Shown piece by piece: positions 24,474-31,300 of a DNA stretch of 33,375 bases (position 1 is the stretch's first letter; every line of letters begins with the position of its first letter). Made by a program: the position numbers and the translations under genes. Under the pieces are notes generated by a model. It made no database searches, had not been told where the DNA came from, and saw only the letters and a program-made list of their open reading frames with translations. The DNA comes from Meridianimarinicoccus aquatilis (GTDB lineage Bacteria; Pseudomonadota; Alphaproteobacteria; Rhodobacterales; Rhodobacteraceae): assembly GCF_004358675.1 (NCBI RefSeq), contig NZ_SMZO01000041.1:1-33375 (forward strand). The letters run 5' to 3'.

Positions 24474-25323
24474 GGTTCTGTCGCAAGAATCTGCGCCTGA
24501 TCAAGCTGCGGGGGCCACAGCGGTTGCGGTCGGCTGATTGTCCTGTGTATCCGCTGCGGAATTAACCGCAGCAAGGAAACGGACAGATGATCACCTTCAA
24601 AGGGGCGCATTACCCGAAATCCGTAATCCTGTATGCGGTGTTTTTCTATGTGCGCTTTGCGGTGACATATCGGGAACTCGAGATCATCATGGCCGAGCGC
24701 GGGGTGCCGGTTGACCACGCGACGCTCAACAGGTGGGTCGTGAAATACGCCCCGCAGATTGCGCACAAAGCACAAAAGCGCAAACGCCCGACACGTGGAT
24801 CGTGGCGGATGGACGAGACTTACATCAAGGTGAAAGGACGCTGGTGCTACCTGTACCGTGCCGTCGACAAGCGCGGCGATACGGTGGATTTCATGCTCTC
24901 CGAGCGTCGTGATGCCGCCGCAGCCCGCCGCTTCTTCAAGCGCAGCATCGAGACGAATGGCTCACCCGAGAAGGTCGTCATCGACAAGAGCGGGGCCAAT
25001 CTGGCCGGGTTGCTGGCAACCAATGTGGTTCACAAGATCACGGTTGCAGCTCCGCCGATCAACATTCTGCAGGTGAAATACTTGAATAACCTGATCGAGC
25101 AGGATCACCGCTTCATCAAGCGGATCACCCGCCTTACGCTCGGGTTCAAGTCTTTTGACGCTGCTCAAGCGACGCTCACGGGTATCGAGACCGCTCACAT
25201 GATCCGCAAGGGCCAGATCGGAAACGCAGGTGATTGTCACTTCCGTGTCTTTGCCGAACTCGCAGCATAATTGTGTCCAGAGGAACCCTCACCTTCGCCT
25301 GGTACGAAAAATGCGACAGAACC
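24474..25323 (+). mobile_element. IS6-family insertion sequence, intact
   Basis: An 850-bp element bounded by GGTTCTGTCGCA (24474-24485) and its inverted copy TGCGACAGAACC (25312-25323), containing a full transposase gene. The flanking 8-mers AGGAACTC and CCAAATTG do not match, so the usual IS6 target duplication is absent. Its right end lies exactly where a second IS6-type transposase gene is cut off. Confidence 0.85.
24587..25270 (+). CDS. IS6-family transposase
   Basis: A full-length 227-residue DDE transposase. Catalytic residues D76 (WRMDETYI), D133 (VIDKSGAN) and E171 (NLIEQDHRFIK) are all present. The N-terminus VILYAVFFYVRFAVTYRELE and HATLNRW helix-turn-helix are typical of the family. 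IS6 elements move by replicative transposition through cointegrates. The gene is probably active: no frameshift or stop is present. Confidence 0.95.
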   Translation: MITFKGAHYPKSVILYAVFFYVRFAVTYRELEIIMAERGVPVDHATLNRWVVKYAPQIAHKAQKRKRPTRGSWRMDETYIKVKGRWCYLYRAVDKRGDTVDFMLSERRDAAAARRFFKRSIETNGSPEKVVIDKSGANLAGLLATNVVHKITVAAPPINILQVKYLNNLIEQDHRFIKRITRLTLGFKSFDAAQATLTGIETAHMIRKGQIGNAGDCHFRVFAELAA

Positions 25324-25715
25324 CCAAATTGCGCGATCAGCCTTGCCAGAAAACGCTTGGCAGCCTTTGCATTTCGCCGCGTTTGCACGAGTATATCCAG
25401 CGCATCGCCATTGGCATCGACGGCCCGCCAGAGCCAGTGTTTCACGCCGTTGATGGGGATCACGACCTCGTCCAGGTGCCATTTGTCGTTTGGGCGCGGC
25501 CGATCCCGACGGATGCAGGGGGCAAAATGCGCGCCAAACCGATTGACCCAAAGGCGAACAGCTTCACGGCTGACGATAACGCCGCGCTCTGCCCGCAGAT
25601 CCTCGACATCTGCCGTGCTCAGCGCGAAGCGGTGGTAAGCCCAAACCGCGTATAAAATGATCTCACGAGGGAAGCGGAAGCCTTTCAGGCGTGGCATTGT
25701 CGATGGCGTATTCAT
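25324..25715 (-). pseudogene. IS6-family transposase, C-terminus deleted
   Basis: The first 130 or so codons of an IS6-type transposase starting MNTPSTMPRLKGFRFPREII. It includes REIILYAVWAYHRFALSTADVEDL, the helix-turn-helix REAVRLWVNRF and only the first catalytic Asp (WHLDEVVIPI). It keeps the family sequence as far as FLARLIAQFG and then runs straight into the terminal repeat of the neighbouring element, so the second Asp and the Glu are missing and the protein cannot be active. It differs clearly from the intact copy and belongs to another IS6 subgroup. Confidence 0.9.
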
Positions 25716-25875
25716 GCCACGACCTCTACCCAAACCGCGATGGCCGAACAACTTGGCAATGCCGGTCAGTTTGATCAGCCAGAACGTTCGGGCTTCACTC
25801 AGCTCGCTGCACTCGCTGGATAAGTGTGCCCGCTAGAAAAGTTAGCTTTGGCTGGCGGAAACTTTGCGACACGGC
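25324..25875 (-). mobile_element. Truncated IS6-family element
   Basis: Remnant of a second, different IS6-family element. The outer end is probably the string CTTTGCGACACGGC (25862-25875), whose complement GCCGTGTCGCAAAG resembles an IS6 terminal repeat. The inner end is replaced by the intact element at 25323. Boundaries at 25875 are inferred. Confidence 0.6.
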
Positions 25876-25919
25876 GGTTTCACCGTAACTATCTATTATT
25901 GAACAGACAAATCCGCATC

Positions 25920-25933
25920 TTGCCAGTTGGCAA
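25920..25933. repeat. TTGCC-AGTT-GGCAA hairpin after parB
   Basis: Perfect 5-bp inverted repeat two bases beyond the parB stop. No T-run. A near-copy (TTGCCAGTTGGAAA) lies at 30533-30546 just after the rep gene, so this pair brackets the replicon. Possible centromere or mRNA-end element; this is inference. Confidence 0.4.
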
Positions 25934-25935
25934 CT

Positions 25936-26940
25936 TCACCTTCCAAACCGTTCATTCATATATTGAGCGAAGGCTTCTTCCAGTGCGTTCCGGCTCATGC
26001 TCTCGGAAAATTCCATCGTAACGCTGCGCCCTTTCTTGCGCACCGTGATGCCGCTTTCACCAGGACCGCGCCGATAGAGCGTTCCCCCCTGCCCTTTCGG
26101 TTTCGTCGCCTTCACCGATGCTTTCAGCGCCGCCAGGACCTGCGCGCCATCCGCGACCTTGCCTTGCGCTCTGGCTTCTGCCAACTCGGCGGCCACCGTG
26201 CACAGTTTGGCCCGATCGTCTGGCCGTGCCAAAAGTGGTTTCAACTGCCGTGCGTGCAGCTCTTTGATGTCCTTGATCGAGCCATAAGCCGATACGATTT
26301 CATCAGGCAACTTGGCCAGTTGCAGATAACGCGACAGCCAGCCTTCCGAGACTTCCAGCCGCGCCGCCATCGCTTTTTGCTTGCCGCCGTAATAGCGCTC
26401 CAGCGCGGCGGCATAATCGCGGGCCCGCTCATAGTCGCTGATGTCTTCCCGGTCACGGTTTTCGATGTCGGCCAGACGGAAGGCTTCTTCATCCGAAAGG
26501 TCGCGCACGTCGATCAGGTATTTGAACTGCGGATAGTTGTTAGCCCGCAGCCAGCTGACAGCAAAATGCCGACGGGCGCCGCAGATCACTTCATAGGCCT
26601 CTGCCCCGCCATTAGTGACACGCCGCACGATGGCCGGAAACTCTTGCCGTCCTTGTGACCGGATGCCGTCGATCAGGTCGCGACAACTGTCCTCGGTCAA
26701 CAGGTTGTAGGCACGGTTGTGATGGGCCCACATGCGGCACTCGGCCGGGTCCACCCATTTCAGGGTCTTCTCTTCGATCTCGCCCGACAGACGATCACCA
26801 ATAGTCGTGGACCGCTTCAGAAACCGGGCCCCGCCGCGGTCTTTCGGCTCCGAAGGCTCTGCGGATGCCTCGGTTTTGGCCGGCTGATTGTCGAGCCCAC
26901 TGAGAATGTCGTCAAACAATGCGTCGTGTTTCTTGCTCAC
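25936..26940 (-). CDS. parB: ParB-family plasmid partition protein
   Basis: A 334-residue centromere-binding protein. The N-terminal ParB/Srx-like domain spans about 60-165 (VDPAECRMWAHHNRAYN, then GIRSQGRQEFPAIVRR and YEVICGARRHFAVSWL, the G-x-R-R motif). A central helix-turn-helix follows (KAMAARLEVSEGWLSRYLQLAKLPDEIV, about 188-216), and a C-terminal dimerisation-like tail ends in EEAFAQYMNERFGR. The start overlaps the parA stop by four bases (ATGA), so the two are coupled. The Rep_3 initiator on the opposite strand and the origin between them make this the partition module of a RepB-type Rhodobacterales replicon. Confidence 0.95.
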   Translation of the reverse strand: MSKKHDALFDDILSGLDNQPAKTEASAEPSEPKDRGGARFLKRSTTIGDRLSGEIEEKTLKWVDPAECRMWAHHNRAYNLLTEDSCRDLIDGIRSQGRQEFPAIVRRVTNGGAEAYEVICGARRHFAVSWLRANNYPQFKYLIDVRDLSDEEAFRLADIENRDREDISDYERARDYAAALERYYGGKQKAMAARLEVSEGWLSRYLQLAKLPDEIVSAYGSIKDIKELHARQLKPLLARPDDRAKLCTVAAELAEARAQGKVADGAQVLAALKASVKATKPKGQGGTLYRRGPGESGITVRKKGRSVTMEFSESMSRNALEEAFAQYMNERFGR

Positions 26941-28139
26941 AGGATCCCCTCCTTGCGCAGATCAGAATGGTGGCTGGGCCAAGTCTTGCGGATCAGCGTT
27001 TCCACCTCACGCCCGACCGCATCAAGATAAGCGCGGCAGCGTTTGTGGGTTTCAGTCCGCCGGGCTGGCCCCGTCAATTCGTATACCGTCTTCAGGTTGG
27101 CCGTTGCGTTATCGATCTCGGCACTGTCCTTGAGCACCGATTGCAGAACGTCATGCGGAAAGACCGCGTCCATCATCCGCTTGATGGCCACATGGGCCGA
27201 TTTCTGATCATCCATCTTGGTCGCCACAATCTTGACGAAGGAATAGGACCGCGCCCCGCCGTGCTGGGAAATCTCGCCCAATGTGGCCGCCATCATTTTG
27301 AGAAAATGCGCGGTTGAGGCGAAGTCGATGTTATTGGGCGGTGCTGGAATCAGCAGCGCGTTGGCCGCGCGCAGCACCGACAGCGATAGCATCCCCAGCG
27401 CCGGCGGCGGGTCCAGAAGGATGATATCGAACTGATCCTGAATTGACTCGACCCCATCGCGCAGCTTGTCCAGCACGAAGGTATGATCGCGGGCCATTCG
27501 GGCAGCGAACTCATACTCAGCATCGTACAGACCCAGATTGGCAGGGATCATTGCAATCCCAGGCCAGTACGTGGCGCGCAACGCATAGTGCAGCGTTGCA
27601 GGGCCGCCGTGGCGGAAAAACGGATACAACGTGTCCTCATCCTCATCGACATCTACATCCGGGTTCAGACCAAACACCGCCGTAGTCGAAGCCTGGCTAT
27701 CGCAGTCGATCACACAGACCCGGTAACCTTTCAGCGCAAAATATTGCGCCAGATGGGTCACCAGCGTGGACTTCCCGACACCGCCTTTGAAGTTCTGAAC
27801 CGCCATCACCAGCGGCGGATCGCCGGGCGCGCGATGCGGCAGGGTGCCAAAAACCTTTCGCATCCGGTTGACCTCGGCCAGCGAATACCCGGTCCGGCGA
27901 CCAGTTTCTGGGTCTTTCTGTGGCTCGGGTAAACGACCGTCCGCCTCGGCGTCACGTATCAGTTTTTCTGACCGGCCGACCATCTCAGCTGCCGAGCGTA
28001 CGTTGAAGCTCAACTCAAGTTTCTTTTCACTGCCCGGCGCATACACACGATCCCGCAGCCGGTTCATGACCGTATCGGCGCGGTTCGACAGATTTTGCAA
28101 TTCGGAAAGCGAGACAGGGGGGAGAACCTGGTTGTCCAT
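26937..28139 (-). CDS. parA: ParA-family partition ATPase with N-terminal HTH
   Basis: A 400-residue ATPase of the type Ia kind. An N-terminal MerR-like helix-turn-helix (about 45-98: RSAAEMVGRSEKLIRDAE, then YSLAEVNRMRKVFG) should allow it to repress its own promoter. The deviant Walker A is KGGVGKST (118-125), followed by VCVIDCDSQAS (Walker A') and FDIILLDPPPALG (Walker B). GAGGAT directly before the ATG supports the start. It powers segregation of ParB-bound plasmid copies. Transcribed away from the origin, opposite to the toxin-antitoxin and rep genes. Confidence 0.95.
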   Translation of the reverse strand: MDNQVLPPVSLSELQNLSNRADTVMNRLRDRVYAPGSEKKLELSFNVRSAAEMVGRSEKLIRDAEADGRLPEPQKDPETGRRTGYSLAEVNRMRKVFGTLPHRAPGDPPLVMAVQNFKGGVGKSTLVTHLAQYFALKGYRVCVIDCDSQASTTAVFGLNPDVDVDEDEDTLYPFFRHGGPATLHYALRATYWPGIAMIPANLGLYDAEYEFAARMARDHTFVLDKLRDGVESIQDQFDIILLDPPPALGMLSLSVLRAANALLIPAPPNNIDFASTAHFLKMMAATLGEISQHGGARSYSFVKIVATKMDDQKSAHVAIKRMMDAVFPHDVLQSVLKDSAEIDNATANLKTVYELTGPARRTETHKRCRAYLDAVGREVETLIRKTWPSHHSDLRKEGIL

Positions 28140-28315
28140 GGTATCCTCGAAAATGGCGTCAAAGGAATCATGCGGGACAGTGACCAGCCCTGCAAGTGCA
28201 ATAATTTTCCGATATAGCCATAAAAAGCGGAACCTGAGGGGTAATGCCCCAATGAACGGAAGTCAGTGGTTTTTGCCTTCAGGATCGAAGATTGCAGGCT
28301 CTTGTACGTCGAAAG

Positions 28316-28672
28316 CCCCCGATTCGTAAGGGTAATGGCTATTCAAGGACAGTTATCCACAAAAACCAAAAAAAAACACCTGCTCCGGCAGGGATTCTAG
28401 ATTCTAATTGTTCTATGTTCAGGACGTCTAAGCCACTTTGATAATTGCGGAAATTTTGGAATTTCATACTTTACGGGTGAGTAGGCCCTACATTTGGGAT
28501 GGAAAAAACTTACCTATCGGGTTGGCTGGACTTACATGTTGGGTGTAGCAATTCGCTTACGTTTCGGGTGAGTTCAGACCCTTGCAAAACAAGCATTTTC
28601 TGGTTGATCTTCGACGAAAACCGACTGTCGTGGTGCATGCGCCCGAGTCGTAAGCCTTACGAATTGGGTGAT
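28316..28672. other. Iteron-type plasmid origin of replication (oriV)
   Basis: Six copies of an iteron with consensus CTTACNNNTYGGGTG: reverse at 28316-28330, forward at 28509-28523, 28531-28545 and 28556-28570, reverse at 28640-28654 and forward at 28656-28670. A weaker one (CCTACATTTGGGATG) is at 28487-28501. The last two face each other with one base between, forming a large palindrome. A perfect DnaA box TTATCCACA is at 28353-28361, beside an AT-rich stretch with tandem GATTCTA repeats (28393-28406). Rep_3 initiators bind such iterons as monomers and inverted pairs as dimers. The repeats are seen; the origin role is inferred. Confidence 0.75.
28353..28361 (+). promoter_or_regulatory. DnaA box
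   Basis: TTATCCACA, an exact match to the DnaA box consensus, next to an A-rich run (28362-28377) and an AT-rich region in the predicted origin. Confidence 0.7.
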
Positions 28673-28758
28673 TTAATGACCGTCGGAGTGCGCTGTACAC
28701 ATACAAATTTTAGAGGGTCGGTGTAAGAGTTCGGCGGCGCTTGAAATCAAGATCATGA

Positions 28759-28785
28759 TTAGCTAACTTAGCTAACTTAGCTAAC
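28759..28785 (+). promoter_or_regulatory. Triple TTAGCTAAC operator upstream of the antitoxin gene
   Basis: Three tandem copies of TTAGCTAAC (28759-28767, 28768-28776, 28777-28785), each containing the perfect palindrome TTAGCTAA. The array ends just before the AAGGAG ribosome site. Phd/YefM antitoxins bind short palindromes with their toxin to repress their own operon, so this is the likely autoregulatory site. Confidence 0.7.
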
Positions 28786-28795
28786 AAGGAGCGCC

Positions 28796-29032
28796 ATGAT
28801 GCAGTTTACCGTCCACACCGCAAAAAGCCAGTTGTCCAAGCTTATTGATGAGGCCTTGGCCGGCGAAGAGGTTGTGATCGCAAAAGGGTCAAAACCGGTG
28901 GTGAGGTTGGTGCCGATTGTCGCTGGAAAGTTTGCCTTTGGCACCATGTCGCAAGATCTTACCGGCCCGACGCCGGACTTTGCCGAACCGCTGGATGCCG
29001 ATGAGTTGGACGCTTGGGAAGGCGGGGCATGA
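28796..29032 (+). CDS. Phd/YefM-family antitoxin
   Basis: A 78-residue protein starting MMQFTVHTAKSQLSKLIDEAL. AAGGAG lies four bases before the first ATG (28796) and seven before the second (28799); the second may be used. The N-terminal AKSQLSKLIDEALAGEEVVIAKGSKPVVRLVPI is the DNA-binding Phd/YefM fold. The acidic C-terminal tail (FAEPLDADELDAWEGG) would wrap and block the toxin. The stop overlaps the toxin start (ATGA), so the two are coupled. Expected to repress its own promoter through the TTAGCTAAC array. Confidence 0.92.
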   Translation: MMQFTVHTAKSQLSKLIDEALAGEEVVIAKGSKPVVRLVPIVAGKFAFGTMSQDLTGPTPDFAEPLDADELDAWEGGA

Positions 29033-29424
29033 CAGGTGTCTTGCTGGACACGCATGCCTGGGTTTGGACACTGACTGACGATCCGCGCCTGAGTATCGCT
29101 GGGCGAGAGGCAATTACGGCCGCAGAAACCGTTCGGGTCAGTCCGATTTCTTTCTTTGAAATTGGCCAAAAGGTTCGGGTAGGCAAATGGCCGGAAATGG
29201 CACCGCATGTGGACAGCCTGCCGGATCAGTTGCGGGGGCAGGGGGGAATGATTGCACCGTTCTCGGCGGATGTGGCCTTGCTGGCAAGCTTACTGGATTG
29301 GCCGCACCGCGACCCGTTCGACCGGATCATCGGCGCGACAGCCGCGCTTAGCGGGGATACGCTCATCTCGGCTGATGCGGTATTTTCGGCGTGGCCTGAC
29401 GATCGGCTTAGGCGAGTCTGGTAG
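29029..29424 (+). CDS. PIN-domain toxin (VapC-like)
   Basis: A 131-residue PIN-domain ribonuclease starting MTGVLLDTHAWVW; the start overlaps the antitoxin stop. Catalytic acidic residues are visible: D7 (LLDTHA), E in ISFFEIGQK (about 45) and D in PFDRIIGATA (about 98), with a further D in LISADAVF (about 118). Such toxins cut tRNA or other RNA when the antitoxin is lost, so the pair would stabilise the plasmid. Its position between origin and initiator ties it physically to the replicon. Confidence 0.92.
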   Translation: MTGVLLDTHAWVWTLTDDPRLSIAGREAITAAETVRVSPISFFEIGQKVRVGKWPEMAPHVDSLPDQLRGQGGMIAPFSADVALLASLLDWPHRDPFDRIIGATAALSGDTLISADAVFSAWPDDRLRRVW

Positions 29425-29475
29425 CAACCCTACGCTTTACCCGCGATACCTAGCTTGGTAGCTTACATCCAACAA

Positions 29476-29489
29476 ATTACAAACGTAAT
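29476..29489 (+). promoter_or_regulatory. ATTAC-AAAC-GTAAT repeat before rep
   Basis: Perfect 5-bp inverted repeat with a 4-base centre, 18 bases before the rep start codon. Possible operator for self-repression of rep; the iteron itself is not present here. Confidence 0.35.
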
Positions 29490-29506
29490 AGAATCGAGTA
29501 ACGCGC

Positions 29507-30526
29507 GTGGTTGCTGATCGTTCCTATCGCACTCTGGATGCCAAACCGAATGCCGAGAGCCTCGTCAAACCGGGAGAATTGGTGGATCTGGTCGAGGTCA
29601 CGCCGCTGACGTTGGCGGATCGGCGGATCTACAACCAGCTTTTGGAAAATGCCTGGGACGGTATTGAAAAGCCGGTAACCCACGTGATCGCCAAAGCCGA
29701 GTTGCGTGGCTCGCATAATGCAAACGATCGCATCGGAGAAAGCTTAGAACGGCTGATGTCGGCCATCGTCAAGATTCAAGTAAACTGGGATGGCGAAGAG
29801 GCGATTGAGCGGGTGCAGCTGCTGGGCGGCAACATAGAAACCCTGCGCCGTGATGGTCTGATCGAGTATGAGATACCCGCGCGGCTGCGTAAGATCATCA
29901 AACAGTCCTCCGTTTTTGCACGGCTTCAGCGAGAAGTAATGTTTGCTTTGACCTCGAAGTATGCGCTGACCCTTTACGAGATGGTGCAAAAACGCGGCAA
30001 CTTGAAGTATCGCTCGTCTGAGAAATTTACGCTGGAAGCACTGCGTGGTGTGCTTGGAGTGCCCAAGGGCAAACTGACAAGCTGGTCGAACCTGAACCTG
30101 CGTGCGATCAAACCCGCCGTGGCCGAGGTCAACGCCTTGAGCGATTACGTTGTGCAGATTGAACCGGTAAAGACCGGGCGCCGCGTGACCCATGTGGAAT
30201 TTCGGTGGTGGCGCAAGGATCGTGACGGGGTCAATGCAGCTGAGCGCGAAGTGACGTTTTCAAAGGTTGGGCGGCGCGCGCGGGTGGCAGGCGATGTCGA
30301 GCCGGAAGCCGCTTCATTGAAACCGCGTCCGGCGTGGCTGGACGGGCAGGGGAGTGCGCTGCGCACTGAGACTTACGAAACCGCGAAGCTGCGGCATCCG
30401 GGCTATGACATCTATTTCGTCGAAAGCGAATGGCGGAACTGGTCAGCCGGACGTGAAGCCCCAAGGGATCCGGACAAGGCTTTTTTGGCATTCTTCAGAA
30501 AGTTCTCAGAAAACAACCCGTTGTAG
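29507..30526 (+). CDS. repB: Rep_3-type plasmid replication initiator
   Basis: A 339-residue initiator with a GTG start (VVADRSYRTLDAKPN) and only a weak ribosome site, which would hold synthesis low. It contains two winged-helix domains as usual for the family: the first (about 35-125, TLADRRIYNQLLENAW through GLIEYEIP), the second (about 130-235, FARLQREVMFALTSKYALTLYEMVQKRG, then FTLEALRGVLGVPKGKL and NLNLRAIKPAVAEVN). This is the RepB-like initiator of one of the four Rhodobacterales plasmid replicon types, usually accompanied by parAB, as here. It should bind the iterons at 28316-28672. Confidence 0.92.
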   Translation: MVADRSYRTLDAKPNAESLVKPGELVDLVEVTPLTLADRRIYNQLLENAWDGIEKPVTHVIAKAELRGSHNANDRIGESLERLMSAIVKIQVNWDGEEAIERVQLLGGNIETLRRDGLIEYEIPARLRKIIKQSSVFARLQREVMFALTSKYALTLYEMVQKRGNLKYRSSEKFTLEALRGVLGVPKGKLTSWSNLNLRAIKPAVAEVNALSDYVVQIEPVKTGRRVTHVEFRWWRKDRDGVNAAEREVTFSKVGRRARVAGDVEPEAASLKPRPAWLDGQGSALRTETYETAKLRHPGYDIYFVESEWRNWSAGREAPRDPDKAFLAFFRKFSENNPL

Positions 30527-30528
30527 GA

Positions 30529-30551
30529 AAAATTGCCAGTTGGAAATTTTT
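30529..30551 (+). terminator. Weak hairpin after rep, with TTGCCAGTTGG
   Basis: AAAATTGCC-AGTT-GGAAATTTTT just past the rep stop: one-mismatch stem followed by Ts, a plausible terminator. The core TTGCCAGTTGG also occurs as a perfect hairpin after parB (25920-25933). Confidence 0.5.
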
Positions 30552-30600
30552 CATTCTGCTCAGTTTCTTGGCCTGCGTATCTGGTGGATCGGATTGATCT

Positions 30601-30852
30601 GGTTCTGAATTCCAGATTTTGCAGAGGTGCTCGTGGAGCATTGGACAAGCTGAGCGCCTTCAGGCGTCGTGCGAAGTTTCTCGGTTCGCCGATCACATGA
30701 TCCGTCTGGCGGCTCAGAACAAAGAGGAGACTTTGGTTACCTTTAACGTAAAGCTTCTACGGGACGACGCGGTGTTTTTCTATGTCCGTTGTGCGGTTTT
30801 CTATTGCGATTTGGAGGAGATCATGGCGGAACGAGGTGTCGAAGTCGACCAG
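30601..30852 (+). mobile_element. IS6-family remnant (N-terminal fragment)
   Basis: GGTTCTG at 30601-30607 may be the old terminal repeat. From about 30734 the plus strand reads LVTFNVKLLRDDAVFFYVRC, then DLEEIMAERGVEVD, the N-terminus of an IS6 transposase, with no ATG and damaged residues. It breaks off at about 30852, where a truncated resolvase on the other strand begins. Confidence 0.7.
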
Positions 30853-31074
30853 CAGATGCGACAGAGACCGCGCAAGCCGGTTGATCCGGACAACGACCAG
30901 CGTATCGTCGTTCTGGACGCGTTCGAGCGCACGCGCGAGCACAAGACGCGCACGATTGCCGCCTGAGGTGTGCTCTTCAAGGATTTCGACACATCCCGCA
31001 GATTTCAGGGCCTCGGACTGGGGCAGGGGGGTCTGCTCGTCGGTTGAGACGCGGGCATAGCCTATCAGGGGCAT
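30840..31074 (-). pseudogene. Serine recombinase (resolvase), truncated
   Basis: The N-terminal catalytic part of a Tn3-type resolvase starting MPLIGYARVSTDEQ, with the catalytic serine in YARVS, then ERVQNDDTLVVVRINRLARSLSHLL. After this the frame leaves the family and runs through the opposite-strand IS6 remnant. The DNA-binding C-terminal domain is lost, so it should be inactive. The upstream region has GACCGTTTG twice (31082-31090 and 31115-31123), which could be left from a res site. No transposase partner is present. Confidence 0.8.
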
Positions 31075-31272
31075 GAAATCGGACCGTTTGCAATTGTATA
31101 AGTCATAAATAAACGACCGTTTGACAACGAATGCAAGCAGGCGTTCTCTCGTTGAACTGGCGTACAATGCGTTGGTTTCCTTGCGCTAAGCGCGATCTGA
31201 GAGGTTCCGCCGACAGTCGCGCGGGCGTAATATATAAAGAGCGTCGGCAACCGCCACAAAACCGCTTGGGTA

Positions 31273-31300
31273 ATGTGCATAATATTGGTAATTTGCACAT
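31273..31300 (+). promoter_or_regulatory. Inverted repeat ATGTGCA/TGCACAT over the start of the DUF1612-like gene
   Basis: Perfect 7-bp arms (31273-31279 and 31294-31300) with a 14-base spacer that contains TAATAT (31280-31285), a possible -10 box. The second arm touches the ATG at 31301 and no ribosome site is present, so the message may be almost leaderless and its control by a bound regulator is likely. Confidence 0.5.

Noticed and set aside
24466-25331. Target-site duplication around the intact IS6
   Set aside because: The flanking 8-mers AGGAACTC and CCAAATTG do not match.
28759-28785. CRISPR-like short repeat array
   Set aside because: Only three contiguous 9-base units with no spacers; better read as an antitoxin operator.
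29252-29461. 69-codon plus-strand frame over the toxin gene
   Set aside because: Out-of-frame shadow of the PIN toxin.
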